Assembly: GCA_002291495.1 (NCBI GenBank)
Contig: DBAE01000229.1
Coordinates: 1-5,703, forward strand
DNA from: Bacteriovoracaceae bacterium UBA1018
GTDB lineage: Bacteria; Bdellovibrionota; UBA1018
Direction: 5' to 3'
DNA length: 5,703 bases
The notes under the pieces were generated by a model. The model ran no database searches, was not told the origin of the DNA, and saw only the letters and a list, made by a program, of their open reading frames with translations. A program made the translations under genes and the position numbers. Positions 1-5,703 of this stretch are shown here, one piece after another. Position 1 is the stretch's first letter; every line of letters begins with the position of its first letter.

Positions 1-2254
1 GAACTAACATACCCACCGCTACGGCAAGATAAGCCATAAGTTTAATGGCCCAGCTCATCTGGCCAAATATGGAGAGTATTCTTTGAACGACACTGCTCAC
101 ATCTAGAACTGAGACATTAGGAAAACGTTCTACAATTCGATTCTGAATCTGATTTTTAGCCTCAAACTCTAACGCAGGAATTGCGGCCAAAAATGTCTTG
201 GGTGCATCCTCTAAAACGCCTGACTGAAATTCGATAAAAAAGTTTGGTCTAAAGCTCGTCCAGTTCACTTTACGAAGATTAACAATACGGCCTTCGACAG
301 GCACGCCTTGGATATCAAACTTGAGGACATCCCCTATCGCTACCCCAATCCGCTGTGCAAACCGAAATTCCACAGAGATCTCAGCCGGTCCATTTTCACT
401 TCGCGCTCCGAATGGCCGTCCTTCTAGAATCTCTTCAGACTCACTCAAATCCGAACGATAGGTAAGATTATATCCACGGTTTCGTGAGCGAGCTTCACGC
501 TCTTCCTCGCGAGTCGCAGCTCTTCCAAGACTCGTATTTTTCTTAAATTCTTTTCCGTTGATACTTTCTAAACGTGCGCGCACTAAGGGAGAGACCGACT
601 GCAATTCTTGATTTTCATGTGAGATGAGTTCTTTCAGAGGAGCGAGCTGATCCTCCTGGATATCAAACAAGAACAAACTAGGAACTTTAGATTGATTGGG
701 CTGCGCTAGCTCTGTCTGCAAACTTTCTTCTAATACTGGGATCAAAGTCAGCAATAATGTACCTAGACCAATTGCAACAAAGCACGAAAAAGTACTCGCG
801 GGAGTTCGCAGCAAATTACGAAGCGATAAGCGAAGCGCAATATTTTGAATCAACGTCAGCTTTTTCAGTAAAAAATAAAGGACTGCGGCTACTGCGCTAA
901 GACCGAGGATGGAGAGCCCCAGTAAAGCGATAAAAAGACCTCCAGTCCTCCAAGACTGTGCCTGCCATACTGACAAAAGGCCGTAGAGAACGAGTCCTGG
1001 AAGAAAATAGATGACACCGCTTCTCCTAAAATTAAGACTCGGATGAGCCCCTTCTTGAAATAAGCCAACAGGACTTAACTCCTTTAAGCGCATCAAAAGC
1101 GGTAAGCAGATCAAGGGACAACTCACCGCACCTAGTATTAGCGCCAATGCAAAGCCCCGGTAACTCATTCCGAGTGAAAGCGGAAAATCGATAAAACTTC
1201 CAGGCAGATCGCTGACGACTGAACCAATCCAGGGAAGCGCAATTGCACAAATGCCACTCGCCAAAAAAGCTGAAATCAACCCCAGTAGGATGAGCTGAAT
1301 CAAATAGATCTTCTGCGTATCAACGTAAGTCAGTCCGAGACTCATGAGAATCGCAATTTCAGTGACCTTCTTAGAAATAAAACTACGAAATAAATACCCA
1401 GTTCCAACCGCTGCAAGAAATAAAGCCACGAGAGCTGTTAATCCCAGGTAGTCACCTAGGTAACCTAACATTCGTCCCACTTGCTCACTCGCCGTACGAG
1501 GAGTGTTGATTTGGATCACCGGATCGACCAACTGATCGTGCAGAGACTTTGCGATCATCTCGACATCTACGTCATTGGCCAACTTAAAGAGTTGGCGATA
1601 AACCACAGTACTTCCGCGTTGGATTAATCCCGTCTTGGACAAATCAGAATCCGAAATAAAAGCTCTCGGCGCGAGTGACGCTCCTCTTAAGCTATTGCCA
1701 GAGTCTTGCGCTACTTCATCAGCAATCCTAAACGTCGTCTCACCAATCTTGATCGACTCGCCTTTTTTTGCACCCAACTGCACCAAGAGTTCTGGGTACA
1801 GCCACGCACTCCCGGGTGGCTGCTTTTGTCTATGCGCCTGATCAAAAGCTTGACCGCCTGGCAACTCAATTTGCCCATAAAAAGGAAAACCACCTTCGAT
1901 AGCGACGACCTCAGTCAATCGAGAGTTTTTTGCCGCACCTGAGGCGTCAACGGATGAAACCATTGAGTAAAGTTCTTTTAGGCTAGCGCGATCTAGTACA
2001 TTCCCTTGGGCAGCCCCCAACACCTGATCGATGATTTGCTTTTCTTGCTCACTCAAAACTCGACGAGCCGAAATACTCAAGTCCGCGCCAAGTAGACCTT
2101 TTGCTCTGACCTGCAACACCTGATCGAGTGAAGATTTAAATGAATCCAGCGCAATGAGCCCAGTCAAACCCAGTGTCAGGTTGAGAACAAAAAATATTGA
2201 AAGGCGCTTTTGACTGGAAATTTCTCGGAGTGCAAATCGAAAGAGTTTTCTCAT
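1..2254 (-). CDS. ybbP: YbbP-type FtsX/LolC-family ABC transporter permease (3' end beyond window)
   Basis: I translated an uninterrupted frame of 751 codons from ATG at 2254 to the left edge; no stop lies in the window. E. coli YbbP has about 804 residues, so probably the last 50-90 residues are missing. Layout by hydropathy read by eye: TM1 about 19-37; a large periplasmic domain about 40-260; TM2 about 271-288; TM3 316-342; TM4 367-388; two further helices about 414-462; TM7 about 486-507; a second periplasmic domain to about 730; TM8 starting near 735. Family-like motifs include GADLSIS near residue 56, GYNLTYR at 594-600 and VNWTSFRPNFF at 663-673, which I recognise from YbbP relatives. 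Its ATG overlaps the stop of the ATPase gene (ATGA), implying translational coupling. It should form the membrane part of the transporter energised by that ATPase. The substrate is inferred to be lipidic, not shown. A more general LolC/MacB-like permease is the alternative. Confidence 0.87.
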   Translation of the reverse strand, partial: MRKLFRFALREISSQKRLSIFFVLNLTLGLTGLIALDSFKSSLDQVLQVRAKGLLGADLSISARRVLSEQEKQIIDQVLGAAQGNVLDRASLKELYSMVSSVDASGAAKNSRLTEVVAIEGGFPFYGQIELPGGQAFDQAHRQKQPPGSAWLYPELLVQLGAKKGESIKIGETTFRIADEVAQDSGNSLRGASLAPRAFISDSDLSKTGLIQRGSTVVYRQLFKLANDVDVEMIAKSLHDQLVDPVIQINTPRTASEQVGRMLGYLGDYLGLTALVALFLAAVGTGYLFRSFISKKVTEIAILMSLGLTYVDTQKIYLIQLILLGLISAFLASGICAIALPWIGSVVSDLPGSFIDFPLSLGMSYRGFALALILGAVSCPLICLPLLMRLKELSPVGLFQEGAHPSLNFRRSGVIYFLPGLVLYGLLSVWQAQSWRTGGLFIALLGLSILGLSAVAAVLYFLLKKLTLIQNIALRLSLRNLLRTPASTFSCFVAIGLGTLLLTLIPVLEESLQTELAQPNQSKVPSLFLFDIQEDQLAPLKELISHENQELQSVSPLVRARLESINGKEFKKNTSLGRAATREEEREARSRNRGYNLTYRSDLSESEEILEGRPFGARSENGPAEISVEFRFAQRIGVAIGDVLKFDIQGVPVEGRIVNLRKVNWTSFRPNFFIEFQSGVLEDAPKTFLAAIPALEFEAKNQIQNRIVERFPNVSVLDVSSVVQRILSIFGQMSWAIKLMAYLAVAVGMLV

Positions 2255-2928
2255 TCAGCTTCTCTCAGTTGACCTTTTTCTAGGATAAGCCGTCTCTGAC
2301 ATTGTTTTGCCAACTCGTCGTTATGGGTAACAAGTACCAGCGTCATATTTCGTTGAGAAACCTGATCAAAAAGAATTCTCATCACCTCGTCCCCAGTTGC
2401 TGAATCTAAGCTTCCGCTTGGCTCATCGGCGAGCAAAACTTGAGGCTTCACGACGAAAGCCCGTGCTATGGCGACCCGCTGCTTTTCGCCTCCACTTAAC
2501 TGCGAAGGCAGGTGTTCTTGTCGATGGCCTAATCCAACTTTTTCCAGTGCCTCGACGGCTTGTGCCCGTGCACTAGAAACTCCCGCGATCTCAAGTGGTA
2601 GAGCTACGTTCTCGACAGCACTGAGGTGGGGTAATAGATGAAACTGCTGAAAAACAATTCCGAGATTTTTACCTCGAAAGCGAGTCAGCTCCTTCTCGCC
2701 CAATTGGCCTAAGACTTGGCCATTGATTGAAATATGCCCATGAGTGGGATGGTCGATCCCTGATAAGAGTGAAAGCAACGTTGATTTTCCACTACCTGAC
2801 TTACCCAAGACCGCTACAGTCTCTCCGTGCTTGACTTGCAGCTCTAGACCCTCAAGCACTTTCACCTGAGTTGATCCTTGGATAAAACTTTTATTCACGC
2901 CGTGCGCAGCCAGAGCAAATGCCGTCAT
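2251..2928 (-). CDS. ybbA: YbbA-type ABC transporter ATP-binding protein (LolD/MacB family)
   Basis: This is a 225-residue stand-alone ATPase subunit, the usual length for the LolD/YbbA/MacB-NBD group. All nucleotide-binding motifs are intact: Walker A GKSGSGKST at 42-50, Q-loop Q94 in VFQQFHLLP, signature LSGGEKQR at 144-151, Walker B VLLADEP ending D168-E169, D-loop SGSLD at 171-175 and switch histidine H202. It should hydrolyse ATP on the cytoplasmic face of the inner membrane and drive the YbbP-like permease. Its start codon overlaps the stop of the esterase gene by 4 bases, and its stop overlaps the permease start by 4 bases, so the three are co-translated. An AGGA about 12 bases before the ATG is a somewhat distant ribosome binding site. 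The ABC assignment is certain; YbbA rather than LolD or another paralogue rests mainly on the tesA and ybbP neighbours. Confidence 0.93.
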   Translation of the reverse strand: MTAFALAAHGVNKSFIQGSTQVKVLEGLELQVKHGETVAVLGKSGSGKSTLLSLLSGIDHPTHGHISINGQVLGQLGEKELTRFRGKNLGIVFQQFHLLPHLSAVENVALPLEIAGVSSARAQAVEALEKVGLGHRQEHLPSQLSGGEKQRVAIARAFVVKPQVLLADEPSGSLDSATGDEVMRILFDQVSQRNMTLVLVTHNDELAKQCQRRLILEKGQLREAE

Positions 2929-3605
2929 TTCGATTTAATTTCCTGCTTCAGTAAGGGTTTTAGATATTTTTCTACATTTTCAGCAATTTTAAGATGCCCC
3001 TTCTCGTTCGGATGAATACCGTCCTCAATATTCATTTCTGGATGGCCTGCAACTCCTTCCAGTAAAAATGGAATGAGCGGAATCCCCTCTTTCTTGGCGA
3101 GATCTCGGTACATCTTTTCGAAATCAGTCACGTATTGCTTTCCATAATTGGGAGGTAACCGCATTCCGGCTAAGACTACCTGGATCGAGTGAGACTGAGC
3201 ATCGTCTATCACTTTTGAAATATTGGATTTACTCTCTGGAATCTTTAATCCGCGCAGTCCGTCATTTGCACCGAGGGCAACGATCATAATCTGTGGTTTA
3301 TTCTTGAGGTGCCACTTGAGACGAGAAACTCCGCTCGCACTCGTCGAACCACCTATGCCCGCATTAGTGACCTGCACGCCTGCATATCCAGACTCACGAA
3401 GTCTTTTTTGGAGAACTGCAGGAAATGCTGAGTCCTTCTCAACGCCAAAACCTTCGGTCAACGAATCACCTAGAACCAAAATCTGCACTGATTTCGATTT
3501 CGCTTTGGACTGGGCTTCGTCCGCATAAGTTTCTTGATAAGATAAGATGACTGCTATCTGCATCAACCCAAGAAGAAATCTCGCGATCACTGAAGTCATA
3601 GTCAT
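2925..3605 (-). CDS. tesA: TesA-type SGNH-family esterase/lysophospholipase/thioesterase, exported
   Basis: This 226-residue protein carries the SGNH hydrolase blocks in order. Block I is GDSLTEG with nucleophile Ser48. Block II is NAGIGGSTSASG, with Gly86 aligning to the oxyanion glycine of E. coli TesA. Block III is GANDGLRG with Asn114. Block V is DGIHPN with Asp195 and His198 completing the triad. The N-terminus has an arginine, a hydrophobic stretch at about 10-22 and a likely signal peptidase site after TYA (residue 28), so the mature enzyme should be periplasmic. TesA-like enzymes cleave acyl esters and thioesters such as lysophospholipids. The start could be Met1 or Met3; no strong Shine-Dalgarno sequence is visible. 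The gene lies 17 bases after the small exported-protein gene and overlaps the ATPase gene by 4 bases. In E. coli tesA is divergent from ybbAP; here it is co-directional. Family is very sure; substrate is not determined. Confidence 0.92.
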   Translation of the reverse strand: MTMTSVIARFLLGLMQIAVILSYQETYADEAQSKAKSKSVQILVLGDSLTEGFGVEKDSAFPAVLQKRLRESGYAGVQVTNAGIGGSTSASGVSRLKWHLKNKPQIMIVALGANDGLRGLKIPESKSNISKVIDDAQSHSIQVVLAGMRLPPNYGKQYVTDFEKMYRDLAKKEGIPLIPFLLEGVAGHPEMNIEDGIHPNEKGHLKIAENVEKYLKPLLKQEIKSK

Positions 3606-3622
3606 GGATCTACCATGAAAAA

Positions 3623-3895
3623 CTACTTCGTTGACTTACAATTCTCTTCAGACGTTTCATTGATGCTACAGCCTGCACCAAATGCGTTATTTCTTGCCGG
3701 ACTCGCAGCCGAATGGGAGACAGCTTCTGTGGTGTTAGGTGCAGACGATGTCTCTTTCTTCTTTTCTTGAGATGGATTGGAAACTTTTTTCTTAGCTGTT
3801 TTGTTTTGCTGAATAGTCCCTGCTGACTTTTCAGAAGCTTGGCTAAGTCCTGCTCCAAACAAGAGACTAGCGAGTAGAAATGGAATCACCTTCAT
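3623..3895 (-). CDS. Small exported hypothetical protein, Lys/Ser/Thr-rich with two C-terminal cysteines
   Basis: I do not recognise this 90-residue protein. A longer frame opens upstream at 4006, but ATG at 3895 is the better start. It gives a classic Sec signal peptide (MKVIPFLLASLLFGAGLSQA, likely cleaved after residue 20) and forms an ATGA overlap with the preceding 53-codon gene. The mature part is low-complexity and hydrophilic: a lysine-rich stretch (about 32-47), then a Ser/Thr/Ala/Pro-rich linker (about 49-68), then a short tail holding Cys76 and Cys86 that could form a disulfide in the periplasm. There is no lipobox at the signal peptide, so it is probably soluble or associated with the envelope by charge. 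The basic composition could suit contact with cell-wall or anionic lipid surfaces, but that is a guess. Its position between membrane and esterase genes points to an accessory role in the same envelope process. Confidence 0.68.
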   Translation of the reverse strand: MKVIPFLLASLLFGAGLSQASEKSAGTIQQNKTAKKKVSNPSQEKKKETSSAPNTTEAVSHSAASPARNNAFGAGCSINETSEENCKSTK

Positions 3896-4053
3896 TGAGA
3901 CACCGCGGGGGTCGGAATGGAGACAGGAGCAATTTGATTCTTCTGTTGATGTAACTGAACAGCGGTGACTACTGTCATCACAAAACTGACACCAATCCCT
4001 AAACAAGCTACACCAAAAATGCCCGTCAATCCCTTCATCACTTTTTCAGTCAT
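3892..4053 (-). CDS. 53-residue single-pass membrane protein, hypothetical
   Basis: Reading back from ATG at 4053 gives 53 codons and a TGA at 3892-3894. After a short basic start (MTEKVMKG) there is one hydrophobic segment at about 9-32, rich in Gly, Val, Ile and Leu and containing Cys17, followed by a Gln/Pro-rich tail (QLHQQKNQ then a proline-spaced end). This looks like a small inner-membrane protein; a signal anchor is more likely than a cleaved signal peptide. Three things support real translation: an AAGGGAG ribosome binding site at 4059-4065 with 5-base spacing, a start just 2 bases after the stop of the hydrolase gene, and an ATGA overlap with the next gene. It also fills what would otherwise be the only gap in the operon. 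I do not recognise a family; it could be an accessory subunit or regulator of the nearby transporter. Confidence 0.66.
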   Translation of the reverse strand: MTEKVMKGLTGIFGVACLGIGVSFVMTVVTAVQLHQQKNQIAPVSIPTPAVSQ

Positions 4054-4055
4054 GC

Positions 4056-4997
4056 TTACTCCCTTGCTGTATTTTGTCGTTCTTTTTGTAGTCTTTTTTT
4101 AGCGGCAAAGACAAGTCCTGCTGCATTGAGTTCTATATCGAGCTGCATGAGTTTTCTAGTCGGAAGATCTAGATTGATACGAAGAGCATAATGTTCCCAA
4201 AGGCGAGATTCGACGTTTTGAGTCACCTCAGCCTCCGTTCCTTGATCGAGTTCCTTTTTGATCTCATCAAAAAGATCTGCGCTCTTTCTCAGGTCGGTTT
4301 TCAGCTGGGCAGCTGCTCCCTTAAGGTCTCGTATCTCACCAAAGTGCGTCAAGTAAGCGGAAGCCGAACGAGTCTCTACAATTCGATCTATACTCTTCAC
4401 CGCCTCTTCATAGTCAAAATCAGTAGGACTCGTCGATGGAAAGATAAAGAGCCCCCCCGATTGTAAGGCAGGATAAGCCAACCCAAATGCATCGCCGGTA
4501 AAGATCGAATCGGTTGCTGCATGAAAGATACAGAAGTGATGGTTAGCGTGTCCTCTCGTGTGCAGAAACTTAAGTTGAGAATTTCCAAATTGAATCTTCT
4601 CTTCGTCTCCTACTGTCTGAACCCGGCCGGCATCGATTGGTTTAATCTCTCCATACAACTCCTTAAAGCGGGTTGATCCGTAAACTTGCTCTGCAGAGAT
4701 GATTAACTTGGAGGGATCGACCAAATGAACAGCTGCTCGAGGATGAGCGATTACCTGAGCATTCGGACAGTGCTCTAATAGAGCTGAAGTGCCCCCTGCG
4801 TGATCCAAATGGACATGAGTGATTATGATCCATCTCACCTGCTCCGGTCGGATACCGGCATCCCGCAGGGCTTGAAGCTGAAGTGGTACACTATGGGCCG
4901 TATTATTATCAATAAACGCTGCCTCGTCACCATTAAGCAATAGGTAAGCGGCTGCAAAGCCAGGCTCTAGATAATTGCAATCAATTGTCTTGATCAT
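4056..4997 (-). CDS. MBL-fold metallo-hydrolase, ST1585-like subgroup
   Basis: This 313-residue protein has the complete metal site of the metallo-beta-lactamase superfamily: THVHLDH giving His61, His63, Asp65 and His66; His150 in RGHANHH; Asp169 in FTGDAFG; His218 in THFGE. A two-metal hydrolase is therefore expected. The segment HLVDPSKL and the following KELYGEIKP resemble the ST1585-like group of MBL proteins, whose natural substrates are mostly unknown. The C-terminal third (about 225-313) is helical-looking and charged, beyond the core fold. There is no signal peptide, so it should be cytoplasmic. The start is bounded by an in-frame TAA 12 bases upstream, making ATG 4997 the first possible start; AAGG sits only 1 base before it, a poor spacing. 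It is the first gene of the six-gene run. A thioester or lactone substrate would suit the lipid-related neighbours, but this is inference. Confidence 0.9.
   Translation of the reverse strand: MIKTIDCNYLEPGFAAAYLLLNGDEAAFIDNNTAHSVPLQLQALRDAGIRPEQVRWIIITHVHLDHAGGTSALLEHCPNAQVIAHPRAAVHLVDPSKLIISAEQVYGSTRFKELYGEIKPIDAGRVQTVGDEEKIQFGNSQLKFLHTRGHANHHFCIFHAATDSIFTGDAFGLAYPALQSGGLFIFPSTSPTDFDYEEAVKSIDRIVETRSASAYLTHFGEIRDLKGAAAQLKTDLRKSADLFDEIKKELDQGTEAEVTQNVESRLWEHYALRINLDLPTRKLMQLDIELNAAGLVFAAKKRLQKERQNTARE
4059..4065 (-). promoter_or_regulatory. Ribosome binding site of the 53-residue membrane protein
   Basis: Minus-strand AAGGGAG lies 5 bases before the ATG at 4053, inside the last codons and stop region of the hydrolase gene. 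It is the main evidence that this very small frame is translated. Confidence 0.6.
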
Positions 4998-5030
4998 ACC
5001 TTGGGCTTACCAGAGATCTATCTTCTGCAT

Positions 5031-5079
5031 AAAATGAAAAAGCCCGTCTTATCATCCTCGTAAGGAGAAAGACGGGCTT
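5031..5079 (-). terminator. Rho-independent terminator of rpmF
   Basis: Bases 5041-5050 (agcccgtctt) pair perfectly with 5069-5078, and the pairing extends by one A-T pair (5040/5079). The loop itself contains a small hairpin: TCCT at 5055-5058 pairs with AGGA at 5063-5066 around CGTA. On the minus strand the stem is followed by TTTTTC and further T residues, the expected direction for ending the rpmF transcript. On the plus strand the downstream side is much less T-rich. Confidence 0.88.
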
Positions 5080-5102
5080 ATTCGATTCATCGAAATTGAG
5101 TA

Positions 5103-5318
5103 CTAAGCGGTTTTGCCAGCAGCAGAACGCTTTTTGTATCCAGCAGTCGCTTCAAGATAACGTCCGCTAGCCAAAAGAGCTTTCGTGATACGATGCGGGC
5201 GTGTTGGTGCTTGATCGATTGGGCTGGTTACCACTTCAGTAGTTAAAGCCTTTTTCGCACTAGCAAAACGACGCATATTTCTTCGGCTCTTAGAACTTTT
5301 CTTCTTTGGAACTGCCAT
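5103..5318 (-). CDS. rpmF: Large-subunit ribosomal protein L32
   Basis: The N-terminus MAVPKKKSSKSRRNMRR is the hallmark of bacterial L32, a small basic protein of the 50S subunit. The C-terminal half has none of the four zinc-binding cysteines of the zinc-ribbon form. The later RPHRIT and GRY segments resemble the RHHIT and GYY region of cysteine-free proteobacterial L32 such as that of E. coli. At 71 residues it is longer than the E. coli protein (57), with extra sequence around 45-60 and a basic Ala/Lys tail. ATG 5318 is preceded by an AAGGAG ribosome binding site, and an in-frame TGA lies shortly upstream, so the start is secure. It appears to be transcribed alone between its own promoter and terminator; the common rpmF-plsX-fabH arrangement is absent here. 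Confidence 0.93.
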   Translation of the reverse strand: MAVPKKKSSKSRRNMRRFASAKKALTTEVVTSPIDQAPTRPHRITKALLASGRYLEATAGYKKRSAAGKTA

Positions 5319-5327
5319 GATCCTTCA

Positions 5328-5333
5328 CTCCTT
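5328..5333 (-). promoter_or_regulatory. Ribosome binding site of rpmF
   Basis: Minus-strand AAGGAG lies 9 bases before the ATG at 5318. It is a near-perfect Shine-Dalgarno sequence, fitting a highly expressed ribosomal protein gene. A second purine run (GAAGGA) lies closer to the start. Confidence 0.7.
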
Positions 5334-5357
5334 AACTGATTTAAACTTGGAGAACGG

Positions 5358-5386
5358 ACATTATTCGAAGCCTTGGCGACTTGCAA
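5358..5386 (-). promoter_or_regulatory. Predicted sigma70-type promoter of rpmF
   Basis: On the minus strand a -35-like TTGCAA (5381-5386) precedes an AT-rich -10 region. The -10 can be read as AATAAT (5360-5365, five of six to consensus, 15-base spacer) or TAATGT (5358-5363, weaker match, ideal 17-base spacer). It lies in the 82-base gap between the upstream gene and rpmF, with room for a short leader carrying the ribosome binding site. Confidence 0.5.
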
Positions 5387-5400
5387 CGATTAAATGTCTA

Positions 5401-5703
5401 TTAAAACGAGGCCATGGGTGCGCTCTTTAAGCCTGCTTCAATCATCTTCCAAGCAATCTCATGATCTAAACCATCTCCGTCACTTAGCCCAAGCTTTCCT
5501 TGCCAATCGGCAGGGGCTTCTGGATGAGGTCCCGAAATCACTAAGAGCCCATTACCAGCCCAAGTCTGCGAAATCGCAGGCTCTTGAGTATCGTTATAGC
5601 GAGCAATAATCCCTCCTGGATATGCCGGAACGACGGGTCCACCCCACCAAATTACGTTTTTAGTGCTGCCGTCTGCGAACTTAAGGTCCACCATGGCAGC
5701 AGG
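5401..5703 (-). CDS. BPL_N-like glutamine-amidotransferase-fold protein (C-terminal part only)
   Basis: One hundred codons are visible, ending in TAA at 5401-5403; the frame stays open through the right edge, so an internal ATG at 5694 need not be the true start. The pattern of a WWGGP segment, then IIARYND, then LVISGPHPEAPADW resembles the C-terminal half of proteins with the biotin-protein-ligase N-terminal (BPL_N) domain, a class I glutamine-amidotransferase fold. The HPE at visible residues 60-62 would supply the His and Glu of the catalytic triad; the Cys nucleophile would lie beyond the window. Despite the domain name, such stand-alone proteins are not shown to ligate biotin and their reaction is generally unknown. 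No clear terminator follows it before the rpmF promoter. Family assignment is from memory of the motif order and is moderately sure. Confidence 0.72.
   Translation of the reverse strand, partial: PAAMVDLKFADGSTKNVIWWGGPVVPAYPGGIIARYNDTQEPAISQTWAGNGLLVISGPHPEAPADWQGKLGLSDGDGLDHEIAWKMIEAGLKSAPMASF

Noticed and set aside
1032..1942. Several 60-78 codon frames on both strands (1032-1250, 1635-1841, 1706-1942, 1711-1893).
   Set aside because: They lie wholly inside the continuous YbbP-like reading frame, in other frames, and show no family motif. The permease frame has no stop, so this region is not a broken gene.
2018..2127. A 14-base direct repeat (caacacctgatcga) at 2018-2031 and 2114-2127.
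   Set aside because: Both copies encode an in-frame Asp-Gln-Val-Leu within the permease and there are only two; most likely chance or coding similarity.
3223..3528. A plus-strand 101-codon frame antisense to the esterase gene.
   Set aside because: It is a shadow of the clearly recognisable SGNH gene, with no motif or initiation signal of its own.
3896..4006. An N-terminal extension of the 90-residue exported protein, starting at 4006.
   Set aside because: The extension would bury the signal peptide, is cysteine-rich without any pattern, and covers the 53-residue gene that has a good ribosome binding site. ATG 3895 is the better start.
5394..5609. A plus-strand 71-codon frame at the right end.
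   Set aside because: It is antisense to the BPL_N-like gene, which has recognisable motifs; there is no ribosome binding site and no recognised family.

Overview
The window is densely packed, and every confident gene is on the minus strand, so transcription runs from high to low coordinates. Organism: a Gram-negative, broadly proteobacterial-type bacterium is suggested by a TesA/YbbA/YbbP cell-envelope module, Sec-type signal peptides and a ribosomal protein L32 of the cysteine-free kind. Base composition looks moderate. A Bdellovibrionota/Oligoflexia-like source is possible, but this is only an impression; nothing here fixes the taxon.

Right end (5103-5703): the C-terminal part of a protein resembling the biotin-protein-ligase N-terminal domain (class I glutamine-amidotransferase fold, HPE motif) enters from beyond the right edge. 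Then comes rpmF (L32) with its own plausible promoter, a strong Shine-Dalgarno sequence and a rho-independent terminator.

Left and centre (1-4997): six tightly packed co-directional genes look like one operon. In transcription order they are an ST1585-like metallo-beta-lactamase-fold hydrolase; a 53-residue single-pass membrane protein (short and easily missed); a 90-residue exported, lysine/serine-rich protein with two C-terminal cysteines; a TesA-type SGNH esterase/thioesterase with a signal peptide; a YbbA-type (LolD/MacB family) ABC ATPase; and a large YbbP-type FtsX/LolC-family permease that runs off the left edge. Three junctions are 4-base ATGA stop/start overlaps, one gap is 2 bases and one is 17 bases.

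Working together: TesA-YbbA-YbbP is a known linkage. The most natural reading is an ATP-driven machine of the inner membrane that acts on lipidic or hydrophobic molecules, paired with a periplasmic esterase. The hydrolase and the two small envelope proteins are less familiar companions and are the most interesting part of the window. No mobile element, CRISPR array, RNA gene or non-coding stretch longer than about 110 bases was seen.
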